Source: Riptortus pedestris
Lineage: Eukaryota; Arthropoda; Insecta; Hemiptera; Alydidae
Length of the DNA stretch: 64,000 bases
Assembly (NCBI GenBank): GCA_019009955.1
Contig: CM032228.1
Location: 95,655,001-95,719,000 of the forward strand
Direction of reading: 5' to 3'
The notes below the pieces were generated by a model. That model saw nothing but the letters and a program-made list of their open reading frames with translations. It ran no database searches and had not been told where the DNA came from. A program made the translations under genes and the position numbers. This document shows positions 1-11,698 of this stretch, piece by piece. The first letter of the stretch is position 1. Each line of letters starts with the position of its first letter.

Positions 1-60
1 TTAAAGGAGTTTAAAGGAGGACTTTAGATCATAGGAGTTAAATGACGGAATGTTGGATTT

Positions 61-150
61 TGTATAGTTATCCTTAAGTAAATGGCGGTAATCTGTTGAT
101 AACTCGTCCCAATTTACCATAGTAGCAAAAAGTGGGCGTTAATAAATAAT
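61..150 (+). mobile_element. SINE 3' fragment
   Basis: Contains GGTAATCTGTTGATAACTCG and AAAAAGTGGGCGTTAATAAA, matching the 3' half of the SINE at 3840. Confidence 0.5.
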
Positions 151-1059
151 GAAATGTATACTATTAAATTTTGATCGAAAAATGTTATAAAGCCAATCAT
201 TGATCAATTAATGATCGTGAATAGTTCTGTAAATTGTTCACCAAGTTAAATATAAAGTGAAATTATTTTATTTTTTTTTTTGCACTTTCACCCTTCAGTA
301 AACCCCAAATCCTTCTCATGCGTTTTTCACTTGAAGCTACATTATCAATAAACATCCATTGTCTAGGTTGCATATTAAGTAAAGTCTAGTTTATATAATA
401 ACTCATATTAAGAACTATGTTTATCTTACTAAGAGAGAAGTAGAGAAGAGAATATGAGGTGACGTCACATTGGAGAAAATTACATAGCTTAGTAAAGGCC
501 GCTTCTGGGTGCCAATTTTTTTTTTGGTAATTTAATTTGGAGGAGGTAAGATTGCTTGACATTTCCACAGTTATTAAAGGCAGGGTATATATTCGGCTAA
601 AGCCATGTTAACTGTTATTTTGAAATATGTCCGAAATTAGCGGACTAAAAAGTGAGAGCTAACAGTTAATTTCCGTTGTTGCTACATAAAGACGGCCCGT
701 GAATAGATGACGTCACGCCTCCATTGCGCACAGCTACTATTTTGCAACTAGTAAAACGTGAGATCACGCACCTACTAACGATGCAGTAACTCGTATGCCT
801 TCCTACACATGTTAATAGCTCTTAGCCTAATAACACACCTGCGTTAGTATCTTCATTTATGCAATTAACTCTAGTAAACTTTTTAAATGGTAGATATCAC
901 TGATATAATATTTGACTATTCTCTGTTGGTAAACGAACGCATATCATTAATGTGTATACTCTTTTATTTCAAAGACAAAATCGGCTTATGTGATCACTTT
1001 GAAGGCAGAGGATTGTGTTAATTTTGACCACATTATAACAATCGGCTCTGCGGCGAAAC

Positions 1060-1280
1060 TGTTTTTTTTATATTTATTTTTATTTATTTATTTATTTATT
1101 TGTAGAGGGGCACCCGCATCTTGACTTTTGCTCAAAGTTTCACAATGTAAAATGAAAACAAAATTATAGAAACATAACAAAAACTGAAACAACATATAAA
1201 AAATTAAATACAACAAATAATCATTAAATACTAGTAATAACAACAATTAATAAACATAAAACATAAACAAACATAAATAA
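1060..1280 (-). mobile_element. Possible LINE 3' end with (AAAT)n tail
   Basis: Read on the minus strand, an A-poor segment ends in CCCCTCTACAAATAAATAAA followed by (AAAT)n, a common 3' terminus of non-LTR elements. No coding remnant was found next to it. Confidence 0.3.
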
Positions 1281-1675
1281 ACTGTTTTGATGCTGTGTAT
1301 TCAGACAACGTCTAGCAGTTGGGCTTGTGAGCAGCAAGTCCTCAATCCAAAGGAACAAATGTGAGAAGTAATATTGGCATGCAATAGTTTCTAGTTGCCT
1401 CCAGTATGAATCTGGCCAACAGTCAAGTCATCAGGAGGAGTGGAGTCAATTCATTCAAGGTCAGGATTGTTACAACTCTACATAATTCAAAGCACTGGAT
1501 GCCCTAAATAGTAATAACTATTAGCTTATATGACTATGCAAACGTCTAATATTTTTTGATTTTCAATGCATGAATAATTCAAAAAATTCAATTTATTTTC
1601 AACTTTATTATATGCAGTTTATAAAAACATATAATATGATAACCACGTTATAAAAACTTAAAGAAATGTATTTTT

Positions 1676-1850
1676 TGAATATCCCCGCCTGGGGCAATAG
1701 GAATTTATTTAGAGACGAACTCATTAATCGAAATCATTTGTTCCACCCTTGCTAGAAAAGGGTGTTAACATGTAGATAACCCCTCCCAATTAGCCACAGG
1801 AGCAAAAAGTGGACGTCGATAAATAATAAAATAAGTACGTCAGACTACTC
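1676..1850 (+). mobile_element. SINE copy, 5'-truncated
   Basis: Begins in the B-box side of the tRNA-like head (CCCCGCCTGGGGCA). It shares the body (GGAATTTATTT, TAACATGTAGATAACCCCTC) and the tail AAAAAGTGGACGT...AATAAATAAT with the copy at 3840. Confidence 0.6.
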
Positions 1851-1999
1851 AGACGTCGTTCCTTTTACACCAGTAATAGGTCCGTCACGCGGGGACTGCT
1901 TAAACTAAGCTGACACGTGAAGGAATGATAATCTCATCTCACAATCTATTCTCTAGTTATCCCATAGGAAGAAGTCCATGTAAACAGGAATTAAAATGT

Positions 2000-3837
2000 A
2001 AGCTGGGCATGTGATGTTTAGTGATTCAGTTGTGCTGAGATAGTCCCCAGAAAGTCAATGATCCTTGGGCCATTATACGCAGCTGAGAAGGTCTGGACTT
2101 GTTTTAAGTCATTCAATCCTCTATACTTTAAAATGTGATTCTACGTTCCGTATTGCAATCTCATTTTTACATTTCTTTCCAAATTCACAGGTGAATTCGA
2201 ATACCATTTCAAGGGCTTTACCAGAGTAAATAACAGCATCGTTTTATTTATAATTATGTTTAGCATTCAATCAAGAACTTGCTACTCTATTTCTAGTTTT
2301 CGCACCAACAAGCAGGAAAGACGAGTCTGCCATGTTTTTAACAGAATCTATAAATATCAATTATAAACATCACTATATGCCAAATGAGCTTGATGGTCTA
2401 TTTTACTTCTCCATTGACCTCCTGCAAGAATATGACAGTTTGATAGGCCTAAGAGTATTAAAGTCACTATGAGTACCTGGAACCATCATATCAGACTGAC
2501 TATCATAAATCTGGAGGTTTTTTTTTTTAAAAAAAAAAGATCAAAACGGGAGTTGGCTTGAAGTTTATCGTTGGAATAAGACATGGAGGCTCTTTATCAT
2601 ACACGAATTTTCACCTCCCTCTGGATGAGGCCTTCCGAAAAATAAAAATAAAACCAGGTGAGTACCGTTTACACATAACCATTCTCAGAGATCATGCCCT
2701 TGTGACCGATCTTTTGATCACTGGAAATATAGTGGATGTTCCGTCTTTATGAAACAGAAAAACCCTATTTCTCTTTATAAATCTCTAGCATTTTAAGAGA
2801 CTCTGCAATTGCTCTGTCCTCTATGTGCGAGCCCCAGGAACTACCAGCACAATCGCCATGGTTACCCTTGTTCTCGAGAACAGTCAGACCTTTTTTCTAT
2901 ATGCTCACACTTCAGTTTAATTTACTTTTTGGTGTTAATATTGATGATCACGATGTATGAGTAACTCCAGGGTTTTAAGCAAATACAGCCTTAAGGGGAG
3001 CAGACGTGGGGAGAGAAAAGTAAATCACCAATCACCCCTTTTACGAGTAAAGAACTTTACAATTCACAGCGGGGGCCAACATTCACCATCTTTCAATGGA
3101 ACAGCCGCCCAACTAAATCTTCAGCAGTCATCGTCCACAATTGTAAACCACAAAAAATTTGTAAATTCTAAATTAACTAAACACCAACTTTCAATGTCCC
3201 TAGTTTTGGCTTAACCCCTCTACATATTGTATTTTGAATTAAATATATGTATAATGTTTTATTATAATTTACTCAATACATTCATTTATGATCGCATAAT
3301 TTTAGTTCATAATTATTCAGTCTATCCAAATAAACCAGTATTGTGATCACAGGGTACCCCTGTGAAACATCAGAGTTTCGATTGAAGGAGTCAAAGTTGA
3401 ATGAATAGAATTGTTGTCTTGACCTTCCGCCGATCTATTCACAATTGAACGAGATTAAATGACAACTATGATGATATTTTGTCATTGGTTGGCGCTGTAG
3501 AAGAATTTACTCATATTGTTTCAAGGAATTTAGCAACCCAACTAACAGCATCATTTTATCTAGAATTAAGTTTTGAAATCAATGAAGATGAATGTTACTC
3601 TATCTCTAGTTTTCGCAAGTAGCACATGGTCTGAGTTTATATTGAATTTTGAAAGAAAGATATAGTTCTGAACATCTTTAGAAGACCCGGGGAGACTTGT
3701 AGTCCAGTATATTTGTGGAGTTCTTCCATGTTTCCTGCTTTACTATGTATAATTATTTCGATAGTTACGTCATAATTATCGTTGAGCAGATTTATTACCA
3801 GAATGGTCACAGGACCTTGATGTGCCTACCCCAACAC
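2000..3837. other. Unannotated region
   Basis: No supported gene. Two diverged ~80-bp segments are similar (2220-2300 and 3540-3615; TAACAGCATC and CTAGTTTTCGCA shared). A 64-codon frame at 2558-2752 has no recognisable domain. Confidence 0.3.
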
Positions 3838-3839
3838 AA

Positions 3840-4085
3840 ACCTCACCGCGGGGCTCGGGTTGGACGTGCGAGTTAGGGCGTTGGTCCTAATCTCCCATGG
3901 CAGACCTTGAGTGGCGGGTTCGAATCCCGCCCTGGGCAGTAGAAATTTATTTAATGACGGCCTCATTAAATAAACTCCTTCGGTCCACCCTGGCTAGAAA
4001 ATTATGGTAACCTGTAGATAATCCTCCCCGATTCGCCTAGTTGCATAAAGAGGACGTAAAATAAAAAATTAAAAAAAAAAACCTC
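3840..4085 (+). mobile_element. SINE with tRNA-Ser/Leu-like head
   Basis: The head holds an A-box-like TGCGAGTTAGGG and a B box GGGTTCGAATCCCGCC within a tRNA-Ser/Leu-like layout. A body follows with GGTAACCTGTAGATAA and a 3' A-rich tail. Shared body segments recur at 1683-1850, 61-150 and 54370-54445. It is probably not a functional tRNA because the acceptor stem does not pair. Confidence 0.65.
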
Positions 4086-4261
4086 TCCGCTTAAGTGCCT
4101 CTCGACTCCAGGACGGCAAAGGTGCAAATTTAAATAGTCAATATATCGTCATTTATAGAGGGCCGTGAAACAAACATTTCACTAACGGAAAGAAATGATA
4201 GGCATTTGTGACTTTAAAGCGCAGCACAACACATATGGAAGGTCGAGCCTAATATCACGTG

Positions 4262-4445
4262 TACTTTTATGATGACTAGATTGCGATAGGTGGGACATGT
4301 TAAGAGAAAGCAATATACAGCAAAAGGAAATGGGACAACGGATATGGCGAGGAGGTATTAGAGATGGCTGTCAGGATGAGCTAAGGAAGTGTCCATATTA
4401 TGGTCAATGATGGTTAAGCATAGCCAGATCCTAGAAGGACGTGTC
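4262..4445 (+). pseudogene. Possible LINE ORF2 tail remnant
   Basis: Plus-strand frames give VGHVKRKQYTAKGNGTTDMA and KHSQILEGRV, faintly like the 'GHv.R' and final 'a.dR..Wr' parts of LINE tails. Weak. Confidence 0.2.
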
Positions 4446-5046
4446 GTTATAGTTAGTTTATCCTTTATATTTTGGTATTTCCTTTGAATATTGTGAACCT
4501 TTTTGGAATTAAAATCAACGTCCTTTCTTTATTGTCATCATTCTGACCCTATACTGCCATAGTTATTAATAATCTGTAAGGAGGATCTATTAGACTGTTA
4601 ATAACTAAAAAACTTCCCCTCCATGCGTTATTTTATTTTTATGCTAAAGAGGAGGTGGAGAAGCAAAGTTAATATCTATGACATCATCGAATGAATTACG
4701 GGAAGGATTATGAATTTAATCTTCAAGGATAGATTTGGACTCTAAAAGTTCAGCCTGTCAGGGGTCAAGGACTTAAACAGGAACGTCAATTTATTTTGCA
4801 AGGGGGGGGGTGACATATCTCTGGTAACAAACTAATGGAGGGTGAGGATCCTCCGGGATTAGTCATATTTCCTTCACTTTAACGAAATCCTCTGAAGAAA
4901 AGGGTATCTACTCAACTACTACTCAATCTACTACTTTAGGTTTCTACTCAAGCAATGGGCTCATTAAACTGTTCTTGGCATCTAGATTAATTTCCCAATT
5001 ATTTCATTCATATTCAGTATTTGGATACCAGCCCTTTCTAATTATG

Positions 5047-6600
5047 TTTTAGCAGATTTCCCTTCAGGGAAATCAGCTATTGAGGTTGTACTCATGACGG
5101 AATTTTCGACATTTTTCTTCAAATGTCCATCGATCCTACTTAGTAGATGACGAAAATGAGGTCTGTTCAAAACTGTATATATATATATATATATATAAAT
5201 ATATATATTTGTCTGTTACCGCTCTAGCGGTCGCAATTTTTGTTTGATCGTTACGAAACTCGAAATCTAGTCGTTTTATGTAAAAAGAAAGATCAAGTTC
5301 GTTAACGGCTGAAATCGGACCAGTGGGAGGGGGGGTTTAGAAGGAAGGGTTTTCGAAAATTCGAAATATCTCCGTTACTATACGTCGGATCGAAAAATTG
5401 TACAGAATCAAACTCATTGCAAATTACATGTACTATAAATATTGTTCTATACATATTTTCCGTATAATGAGTATTAACCGAGATATTTGTATTTTTTGTA
5501 ATGAGTTCCGCTTTCAGTAAACCCCTACTCCTACTAGGGACATATTAATAATAAGCTGATATCTAATGAACCACCTCATTATTAGGTTAAATACAAAATA
5601 TTGTTTTCAACAAAGCTTTATTTTACGAGGTACAAACAATACGTTCAGTTGACCCCCCCCCCTTTTTCTTGGACTACAAAAATCTGAGTGATGAGATAGA
5701 AATTATTTTGATTCATTTCAAATTACTCCACTAACTATAATAAATAGTTTCTAATAAAATTAATATTTTATATTCAGATATATTTCTTTAATTGTTTGTT
5801 TTTCCGGTCTATCTATCGATACTGCACTACAAGGTTGGCTAACCTGTTTGTTTACAATCCAGCTGTATTACGTTGTAGGTACTATTAAATTATATTGTAA
5901 ATTCATTGAAAGATTTCTCATTCCCGTTTGTAATTATTCACGGAAGTGTTACCTGTATGTATATTTATCTTTTGTAAACCTTCGCTGGCTAACCTGCTTG
6001 TTCCTTAATTATGTGAAAATCTCATAACCGTCTGAATCGTATTTTGCCCCCCCCTTTCTATTTTCTTCCCGGATTCCTAAATTTGGAATGGTTGTGATTA
6101 AAATTATTCTGGTCTATTATTAATTACAGTACTAGATATAATAAATAGTTATATGAATAAAATTTATAACTTATATTCAAATATATTTCCGTCATTGCTT
6201 TTATTTCCGGTAAAAGCTGGCTAACCTGATTGTTTAGAACTCAGACTGTTTGCTATCAGGAAGGTTCTTACCATTTGACTTCCTTTATTTGTTTACTTAA
6301 TATTCACAACAGTATTAAGTCTTACAAATAATGGATATTCTGTGGTACTATTTACTGTTGGTGTAATAAGTGTTCAGAGCGCTGCTATCATTAACGGTAA
6401 GTCCATCTTTTGTGTTCTTGTTGTTTTTTGAGATTGAATTGTTTTTAATTTAATCTCGGAGCCTAACGGACGAGAGTTACTTTCCCGCCAAAAGCTAGTT
6501 TGGCCGTTTCTTTGACTGGCTCGGCTCTCGTGAAATTTCTCTATTTTAAAACTTCACGTGGGAAATCTGCTTAGTTTACGCAGCCCCTGCGTGACGGACT
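5047..6600 (+). mobile_element. H element, full length (Helentron-like)
   Basis: Starts TTTTAGCAGATTTCCC and ends GGGAAATCTGCTTAG plus the hairpin ACGCAGCCCCTGCGT (6578-6592) and GACGGAC. The AGCAGATTTCCC inverted repeat is terminal at the 5' end but internal to a short hairpin at the 3' end. This asymmetric arrangement is described for Helentrons and their non-autonomous HINE derivatives. Internal (TA)n at 5176-5208. An internal ~400-bp stretch is duplicated (about 5640-6035 and 6038-6290). No coding capacity. Confidence 0.6.
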
Positions 6601-8388
6601 TTTATAAGAGGTTCTGGATACCTTAAAATCCAGTAATTCTTAATACAGAAATTTATTTCACGATGCCTAATTAAGGAAGATTACAAAGATTACAATCCCT
6701 TTAATGCACTAGGCATATGTGGCAAATGCGACTAGAATGTATTTGCTAGTATTCGTAATTCGGTTAAATTTTCTTAGAATGACCTGTATTGTCAAAAGTA
6801 CTGTATTTACTTTATACAAAGTAAGTCATTAACCCTCGTTAGAACTTTCTTTATGGTGGTTTATGTTTAAAAAAAGAACTCTATAAAAACGAGTACAGTT
6901 GAAGAAAGGAAGTCTACAGTAGCTCATGCCTGAAATTGCTAACACCAAAGGAATTTCTGAGTTATTGGAAAGTCAGCTGCAACATCCAACTCACTTGCAG
7001 TAGTAACACCCCAAGCTATACCAACCCCACCAACCAGTCCATTCACGGTTATCCCTGCACTCCACTTAGCCTAGTTAAACCACTACCACTGTAGAAAGTT
7101 TTACTGAACTCAGATTTCTCATTACTATAAAATGAAAATTCTTTCACTATTCTAAAGGAAGCTTAGGCCATTACATTTTCAGGTCATAATAAATACGATA
7201 CTAAGTTTAAGACAATAATGAAATACTAAAAAAAAAATAATTAAGTACAATAATTCAATAATGCAAATAGACATTTTTCAATAAGCTGTTTGTATTTATA
7301 AAATGGATCTTAATGACAAATCTCTCCAAAAAATTAGAATTATTTTTATAAAAAAGAAGAATCAGGTATTACATATACGCTCGCCATGGGCAAATAAATT
7401 TAATTTATCGTTCTACTAATTGTTGCATACAGTGGCTTAGTGAAAGTATTATACATATGTAAATACTTATCCATACTATTATAAACGTAAAATTAAATAA
7501 TAAAATAACACTTACCAAAATAATTGACTACAAACGTTGTTCCACTTAGATACACGAATACCGATATTTAATACACTAACAGGATGACATTGAAATTGTT
7601 AAAATGTTAGGAAATGTTTATCCTAGGAGTCGGAGAGAGGATAGGAGGTAGGCGCGTCCTCACAGCCGTTATCCCATTGTTTTCCCTAGAAACTCTTCTC
7701 TTGATCCTACGGCTGAAATTATCCGACTGCGAACATTACACCATTCGATTCTCAGATAGATCCTCTATCATTTGGTGCAAAAATCATTGAGAGGATTCGT
7801 GTGCTGCCTTATTAACACCTTCCCAAATATGAGGAATAGGGGTCAAAAGTGTTTATTTTTAAAAATAAATACCTAGTTCATATCAATAGATATTATAACT
7901 GTTAGAATGTCCGTACATTTTGTATTCTATATATAATCAGAGAGTCATAAATTAAAGCTAATATATATTGTCTGCGTGTGTTAGGAATGTTGATTAATAT
8001 GGATCAACAAGTGTCCGGATCTAGATGTTGGAAACTTGCAACTTTGAATAATAAGGTATAAAAGCTGTACCTTATTTGTGATTCAACTATATAATGAAGG
8101 TTCTTCTCTAACTTTGCGGCCTCGTCGTCAGCGAAAAGCACTCTACAGGTGTGAGGCTCATCTATTTATTGCTAATTTATTAACTCTGCTGTACTTTGAC
8201 AACCTTCCTAGGCGGTTACCCAGGGCCATAGAGTTTGTTTCTTTCGTCCAGTCTCTGACGCACACCTGAAATCCTTTGACGTCAACTCACAACCAAAATA
8301 GCAGCAATATTATCCTCACTGTTGGTACTGAAGGAATAATCTTCTTAAACAAATAACAAGAGGAAGTAAAGAAATAAATTATACTTAC
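6601..8388. other. Region where DM4/12 gene 2 exons 3-4 would be expected
   Basis: No CLLRAICE-type exon was recognised on the minus strand. A 44-codon minus frame (6939-7070, GITVNGLVGGVGIAWG...) looks coding-like but is unassigned. Confidence 0.3.
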
Positions 8389-8576
8389 ATATCTAATGCT
8401 GCCTCAATTTGCCCATACAGGACTTGCCTTTCCCAGCTTCCTCGAGTGTGGCGTCCATCTGCACTACGCCTAAGAAGAGCATGGGGATTCTTCGGCAGCG
8501 GGACAGCAAAGTCTATCTCATGCAGAGTGTTAACTCCGTTCATAAAGGCGGTTGGCTTCAGCAACGTGATAGTAAT
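8389..8576 (-). CDS. DM4/12 gene 2, exon 2
   Basis: 188 nt with acceptor GCTTAG and donor GTAAGT. It encodes FAVPLPKNPHALLRR and VLYGQIEAALDM, the counterparts of the LP and RR..Y..le..ld motifs. Less divergent family members have G..G..CLLRAICE immediately after this junction; here that exon was not found. Confidence 0.75.
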
Positions 8577-11370
8577 CTAAGCAATATCTTGTTTTAAGAA
8601 ATATAGTAACGACCAACATTAGAAACGTCCGGCACGCAGGGCTGCTTAAGGTAAGTATATTTCCAACATGCTGCTATGGCTGAAGAACACGATGGGGTCC
8701 CTTGTGGGGAGGGCGGCGCCAGGTTCAAGTCTAGAATTTTTATGCCACGGCGCTTGCAAGTCCCTTCTCCATCTTGTCGTCGAGCTTTATAAATGTCGGC
8801 CAGCTCGCCCAACAGATAGTCTACCTCCGTCAAAAATTCCGCTCCCTCAACCATCTCCTACTTTCCCCGGTCCTCAGTCTGCGACTCAAACTACTAATAT
8901 TAAAAGGAGACATCCAACCCTCCATCCTGTACGGCGCCCCTCTCCTCAGATACCTCACCAAAGCTTCCCTCAAATCCCTTCAGTCCTTCCAGAACGGCTT
9001 TGTTAGAAGGATAGTCAGACACACTTCTCTGCAAAGATCCACTAACAAAGTCATTCACTCCACCCTTTCCCTAGAACCCATCTCCCATACCATTTCCAAA
9101 AGGCACATTAAATTTTTCGACTCCCTTACCCATCACGATAATCCCCTCTACTCCTCTATCACCCCTCCCCGGCAACCGACGAATTGGCAGAGGGCCGATT
9201 TGGACGAGTCTCTCGTTGATCTCGTTCGGATTGCTGAACCCCCTCCCCCCCCCCATAACACACACACTTTTACACATAGGACACATAGGGCATTCCCCAT
9301 AGATCATTATATTTAGGTTTAGTTCATAGCTGTTAGATAAATTAGGTTAATTTTAAATTAATTGCCCCTCGAGAACGCTTACGACCCGCCCCATTAGTTT
9401 AGTTTAGTATATTTTTAGTCAATTATGCTTACACTAAAAATTTGTCTATTTTTGCTCTTATAAACAAATAATAATTTGGTTTTGAAGTTTCTCCCTGGCA
9501 TGGAAAGGCTACTTTCATCTTTCTCTTCTTATCTTCTCTCCTACTATCCCTTTCCCTTCTTCTTTCGTTTTCTCCTATATATCTAACACCCCTCTCGGTA
9601 CCGCCCGTTACCGAGAACCCCTCACCTAAGCTCTACTACAACCCAACACCTTTACAACTCCCCCTTATAATAGAGCTCACTGCTCAGGAAAAGGGAATCT
9701 GCCTTCACCCTCTAGGTTTGACAACCTATCCCACCGACCAAGGCAAAAGCAAACTAGGGCCTCAGATAAAAAAAAACAAAAAAAAAAACAGATAGTTCTC
9801 AGTTTTCTCACTAGTGAATAGCAGTGCGTTCAGTTCAAATTTTAGTGAACAGTGCTTTTTAGTTCAGTGAAGTGTAGTGTGCAGTGAATATCAGTGGAGT
9901 GCCCTGTTTTGTGACATCAGTGATTCCCGTTATCGTGAGTTTTACTGTTCAAATAGAAGTGAAGTTATCAATGCATATTGTGAGTAGTAGTGAAAAATAA
10001 TTTGCCCAGTGTGTATTACATCGCCAAATAGATTTTGCAGTGATAAAAACGCACAATACAAATTTGCAACCCACAAGAACCCTAATACTCTACGTTTATT
10101 ATTTTTGTAATAAAACGTAACAATATCATCTCGCCATACATCTTCTATTTCTAAATAATAATCTGATGATTAGGGGATTACTACAGGTGACAAAAACGTT
10201 TAAATATCGAATATGAGATAGATAAAATAAACATTTTGAAGTTAAGAATGTAAAATCTAAATTGATTACGTCATCACGTATTTGAATGTATTTCTCATAG
10301 CAAATGTCGGTTGGAAAGGATATTTGGTATTTAATTTTGGAATAAGGAATTTCATGATATATGTGATTATTTTTAACTTGTAGTTATTAAAAGTAGTGTA
10401 TTTATTGAAGGCTGATAATTAAAAAATGCAAATGTCTCCGTTAATATTTGAGATAGTGCATTGAACAATTTTGACAGAAAATTAAATTTACAATAAGATT
10501 GGTTATAAAGAATTGGTCTACGAAGACATTTTGAATTTAATTTTTAATTTTAATTTTAGATAAATATATAGGCAGGTAGATATATAGCTAATTTTTAAGG
10601 ACCTCATTTTCCTCATCGCCTAGGTTAACGGATATTTAAGGAAGTCTTTCGAAAATCACGTCATGAGTAAAACCTAAATCATTGATTTCTGTTAAAGGAA
10701 ATGATAACGTAATTGTTATATTTATTATATCGCAAATTTTAAAGATTATAAAGCGAATCATAAGTGTCTAAAACACTTGATTAATCGAAAAGATATGTCG
10801 ATAGATCATAAAATTTCTGCTCTGAGGCTGTCAAAAATTAATATAAAATTCCAGAATTTGCAGTTACGTAGAAAGAGAGCTCTATATATCAAGAGAAAAT
10901 ACATTTTCAATATTATTGAATATTCAAATACCATGTAGACGACCGTATTAATTAGGTTTTGTTGTTTGAGTTTTTCAAATATGTATGTTAAAAAAAAAAA
11001 TTAAAATCATGTATTGATATCTTATCTCATCTTCTACTTTTAGAAGAGAGTATGTATATAAAAAAGAATAACTATCCCTACTCTACTGAATCGTTTCCTT
11101 GAAATAAATATGAAATGAAAATGAAGGGGATAATTTAACGTTCTTCTGTAAGCAGATAAGTCACGATATTCAGGTACTTAATTTGTGGAATACATTGAAG
11201 AACTATTATTTATCTGAGAACCCTAGGGTCAATTTTATACTTACAACGAAGTTTGATTTATCAGGAAAACCGAGATACCTCCGCTTCCTGGAGTGGGAGT
11301 CGCAACTCTGGAAATAGCGAGAGAAGAAGGCCACTTGAATGAGCATAACGCACATGAGCTTCAAATGCAT
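8389..11370 (-). CDS. DM4/12-domain paralogue, 5' exons (partial)
   Basis: Partial CDS join(11370..11245, 8576..8389, ...) on the minus strand. Exon 1 (126 nt) gives a hydrophobic leader beginning MHLKLMCVMLIQVAFF, then HSRKRRYLGFPDKSNF, the DM4/12 N-terminal signature; the donor is GTAAGT. Exon 2 (188 nt; acceptor TTGCTTAG, donor GTAAGT) gives EIDFAVPLPKNPHALLRR and WERQVLYGQIEAALDM, ending in phase 2. Exon lengths, phases and motifs parallel gene 1, so the two are tandem paralogues in the same orientation. I could not find exons with the CLLRAICE core or the C-terminus to the left. They may lie beyond the window or be lost. The 2.7-kb intron holds a Jockey fragment. Confidence 0.75.
8774..9316 (+). 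pseudogene. Jockey-clade reverse transcriptase C-terminal fragment
   Basis: An open frame of 180 codons with LRLKLLILKGDIQPSILYGA, LKSLQSFQNGFVRRIVRHTS and HDNPLYSSI. This is the segment after the catalytic palm in Jockey-type LINEs ('lYk..irPiltYG.p', 'lQnk.lR.i', 'hpNpl'). The upstream palm is missing. It is C-rich and distinctly less AT-biased than its surroundings. A 3' UTR runs to the poly(A) at 9768-9790. Confidence 0.7.
9317..9790 (+). mobile_element. 3' UTR and poly(A) of the Jockey fragment
   Basis: A pyrimidine-rich non-coding stretch ending in an A-rich tail (9768-9790) that abuts a different repeat (family L). Consistent with the 3' end of a retroposed LINE. Confidence 0.5.
9793..10125 (+). 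repeat. L repeat (CAGTG-rich), plus copy
   Basis: A CAGTG/AGTGAA-rich segment (TTCTCACTAGTGAATAGCAG, GAAGTGAAGTTATCAATGCA) homologous to the reverse complement of about 30960-31300. It may be the leader or LTR of a retroelement. No coding sequence is attached. Confidence 0.45.
10150..10700 (-). mobile_element. H element, decayed copy
   Basis: Shares AAAAATGCAAATGTCTCCGT and GGACCTCATTTTCCTCATCG with other H copies in minus orientation. The microsatellite is reduced to a short TA/TAGA region near 10560-10590. Confidence 0.4.
11245..11370 (-). CDS. DM4/12 gene 2, exon 1
   Basis: 42 codons from the ATG at 11370-11368. A signal-peptide-like leader is followed by RKRRYLGFPDKSN. The GTAAGT donor is close to consensus, in phase 0 as in gene 1. 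Confidence 0.75.
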
Positions 11371-11474
11371 GACTGCGAGGATACAGTTAGATTTGGGGCC
11401 GTTGCTATATTTGCTTCACTGTTAGGCACTAGAGAATGAGAAAACCAAACATGAACGAACCAATAATCTCAGCT

Positions 11475-11503
11475 TTGAGACGACCACTTCTGACACATTT
11501 ATA
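11475..11503 (-). promoter_or_regulatory. Core promoter of DM4/12 gene 2
   Basis: A minus-strand TATAAA (11503-11498) is followed about 25-30 nt on by TCAAAG/TCAG-like initiator sequences. The start codon is about 130 nt downstream, a normal insect TATA-promoter arrangement. Confidence 0.45.
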
Positions 11504-11698
11504 CTCTTGCTCTTCTTTTCAACGGCAGACAATTTCAAAAGCTGTATTAGTCTGTTTAAGCAAATTTTCATTAAGTTTTTTATAAACACGAACATTCTAG
11601 ATTAATTAAAAAATATGCTACACTTCTACGCCCAATACAAATACCTTTATGTCATATTACATTAAGGAGAAGATATAAAGATGTGCGCTAATATAAAA

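Noticed and set aside
2558..2752. 64-codon plus frame as a gene
   Set aside because: No domain, no splice context and no neighbouring coding signal; expected by chance at this length.
3840..3940. Functional tRNA gene
   Set aside because: The B box is good, but the acceptor stem does not pair and the sequence continues into a SINE body with an A-rich tail.
8668..9006. Alternative plus and minus frames over the Jockey fragment
   Set aside because: GC-richer sequence opens several frames; only the frame at 8774-9316 shows reverse-transcriptase motifs.
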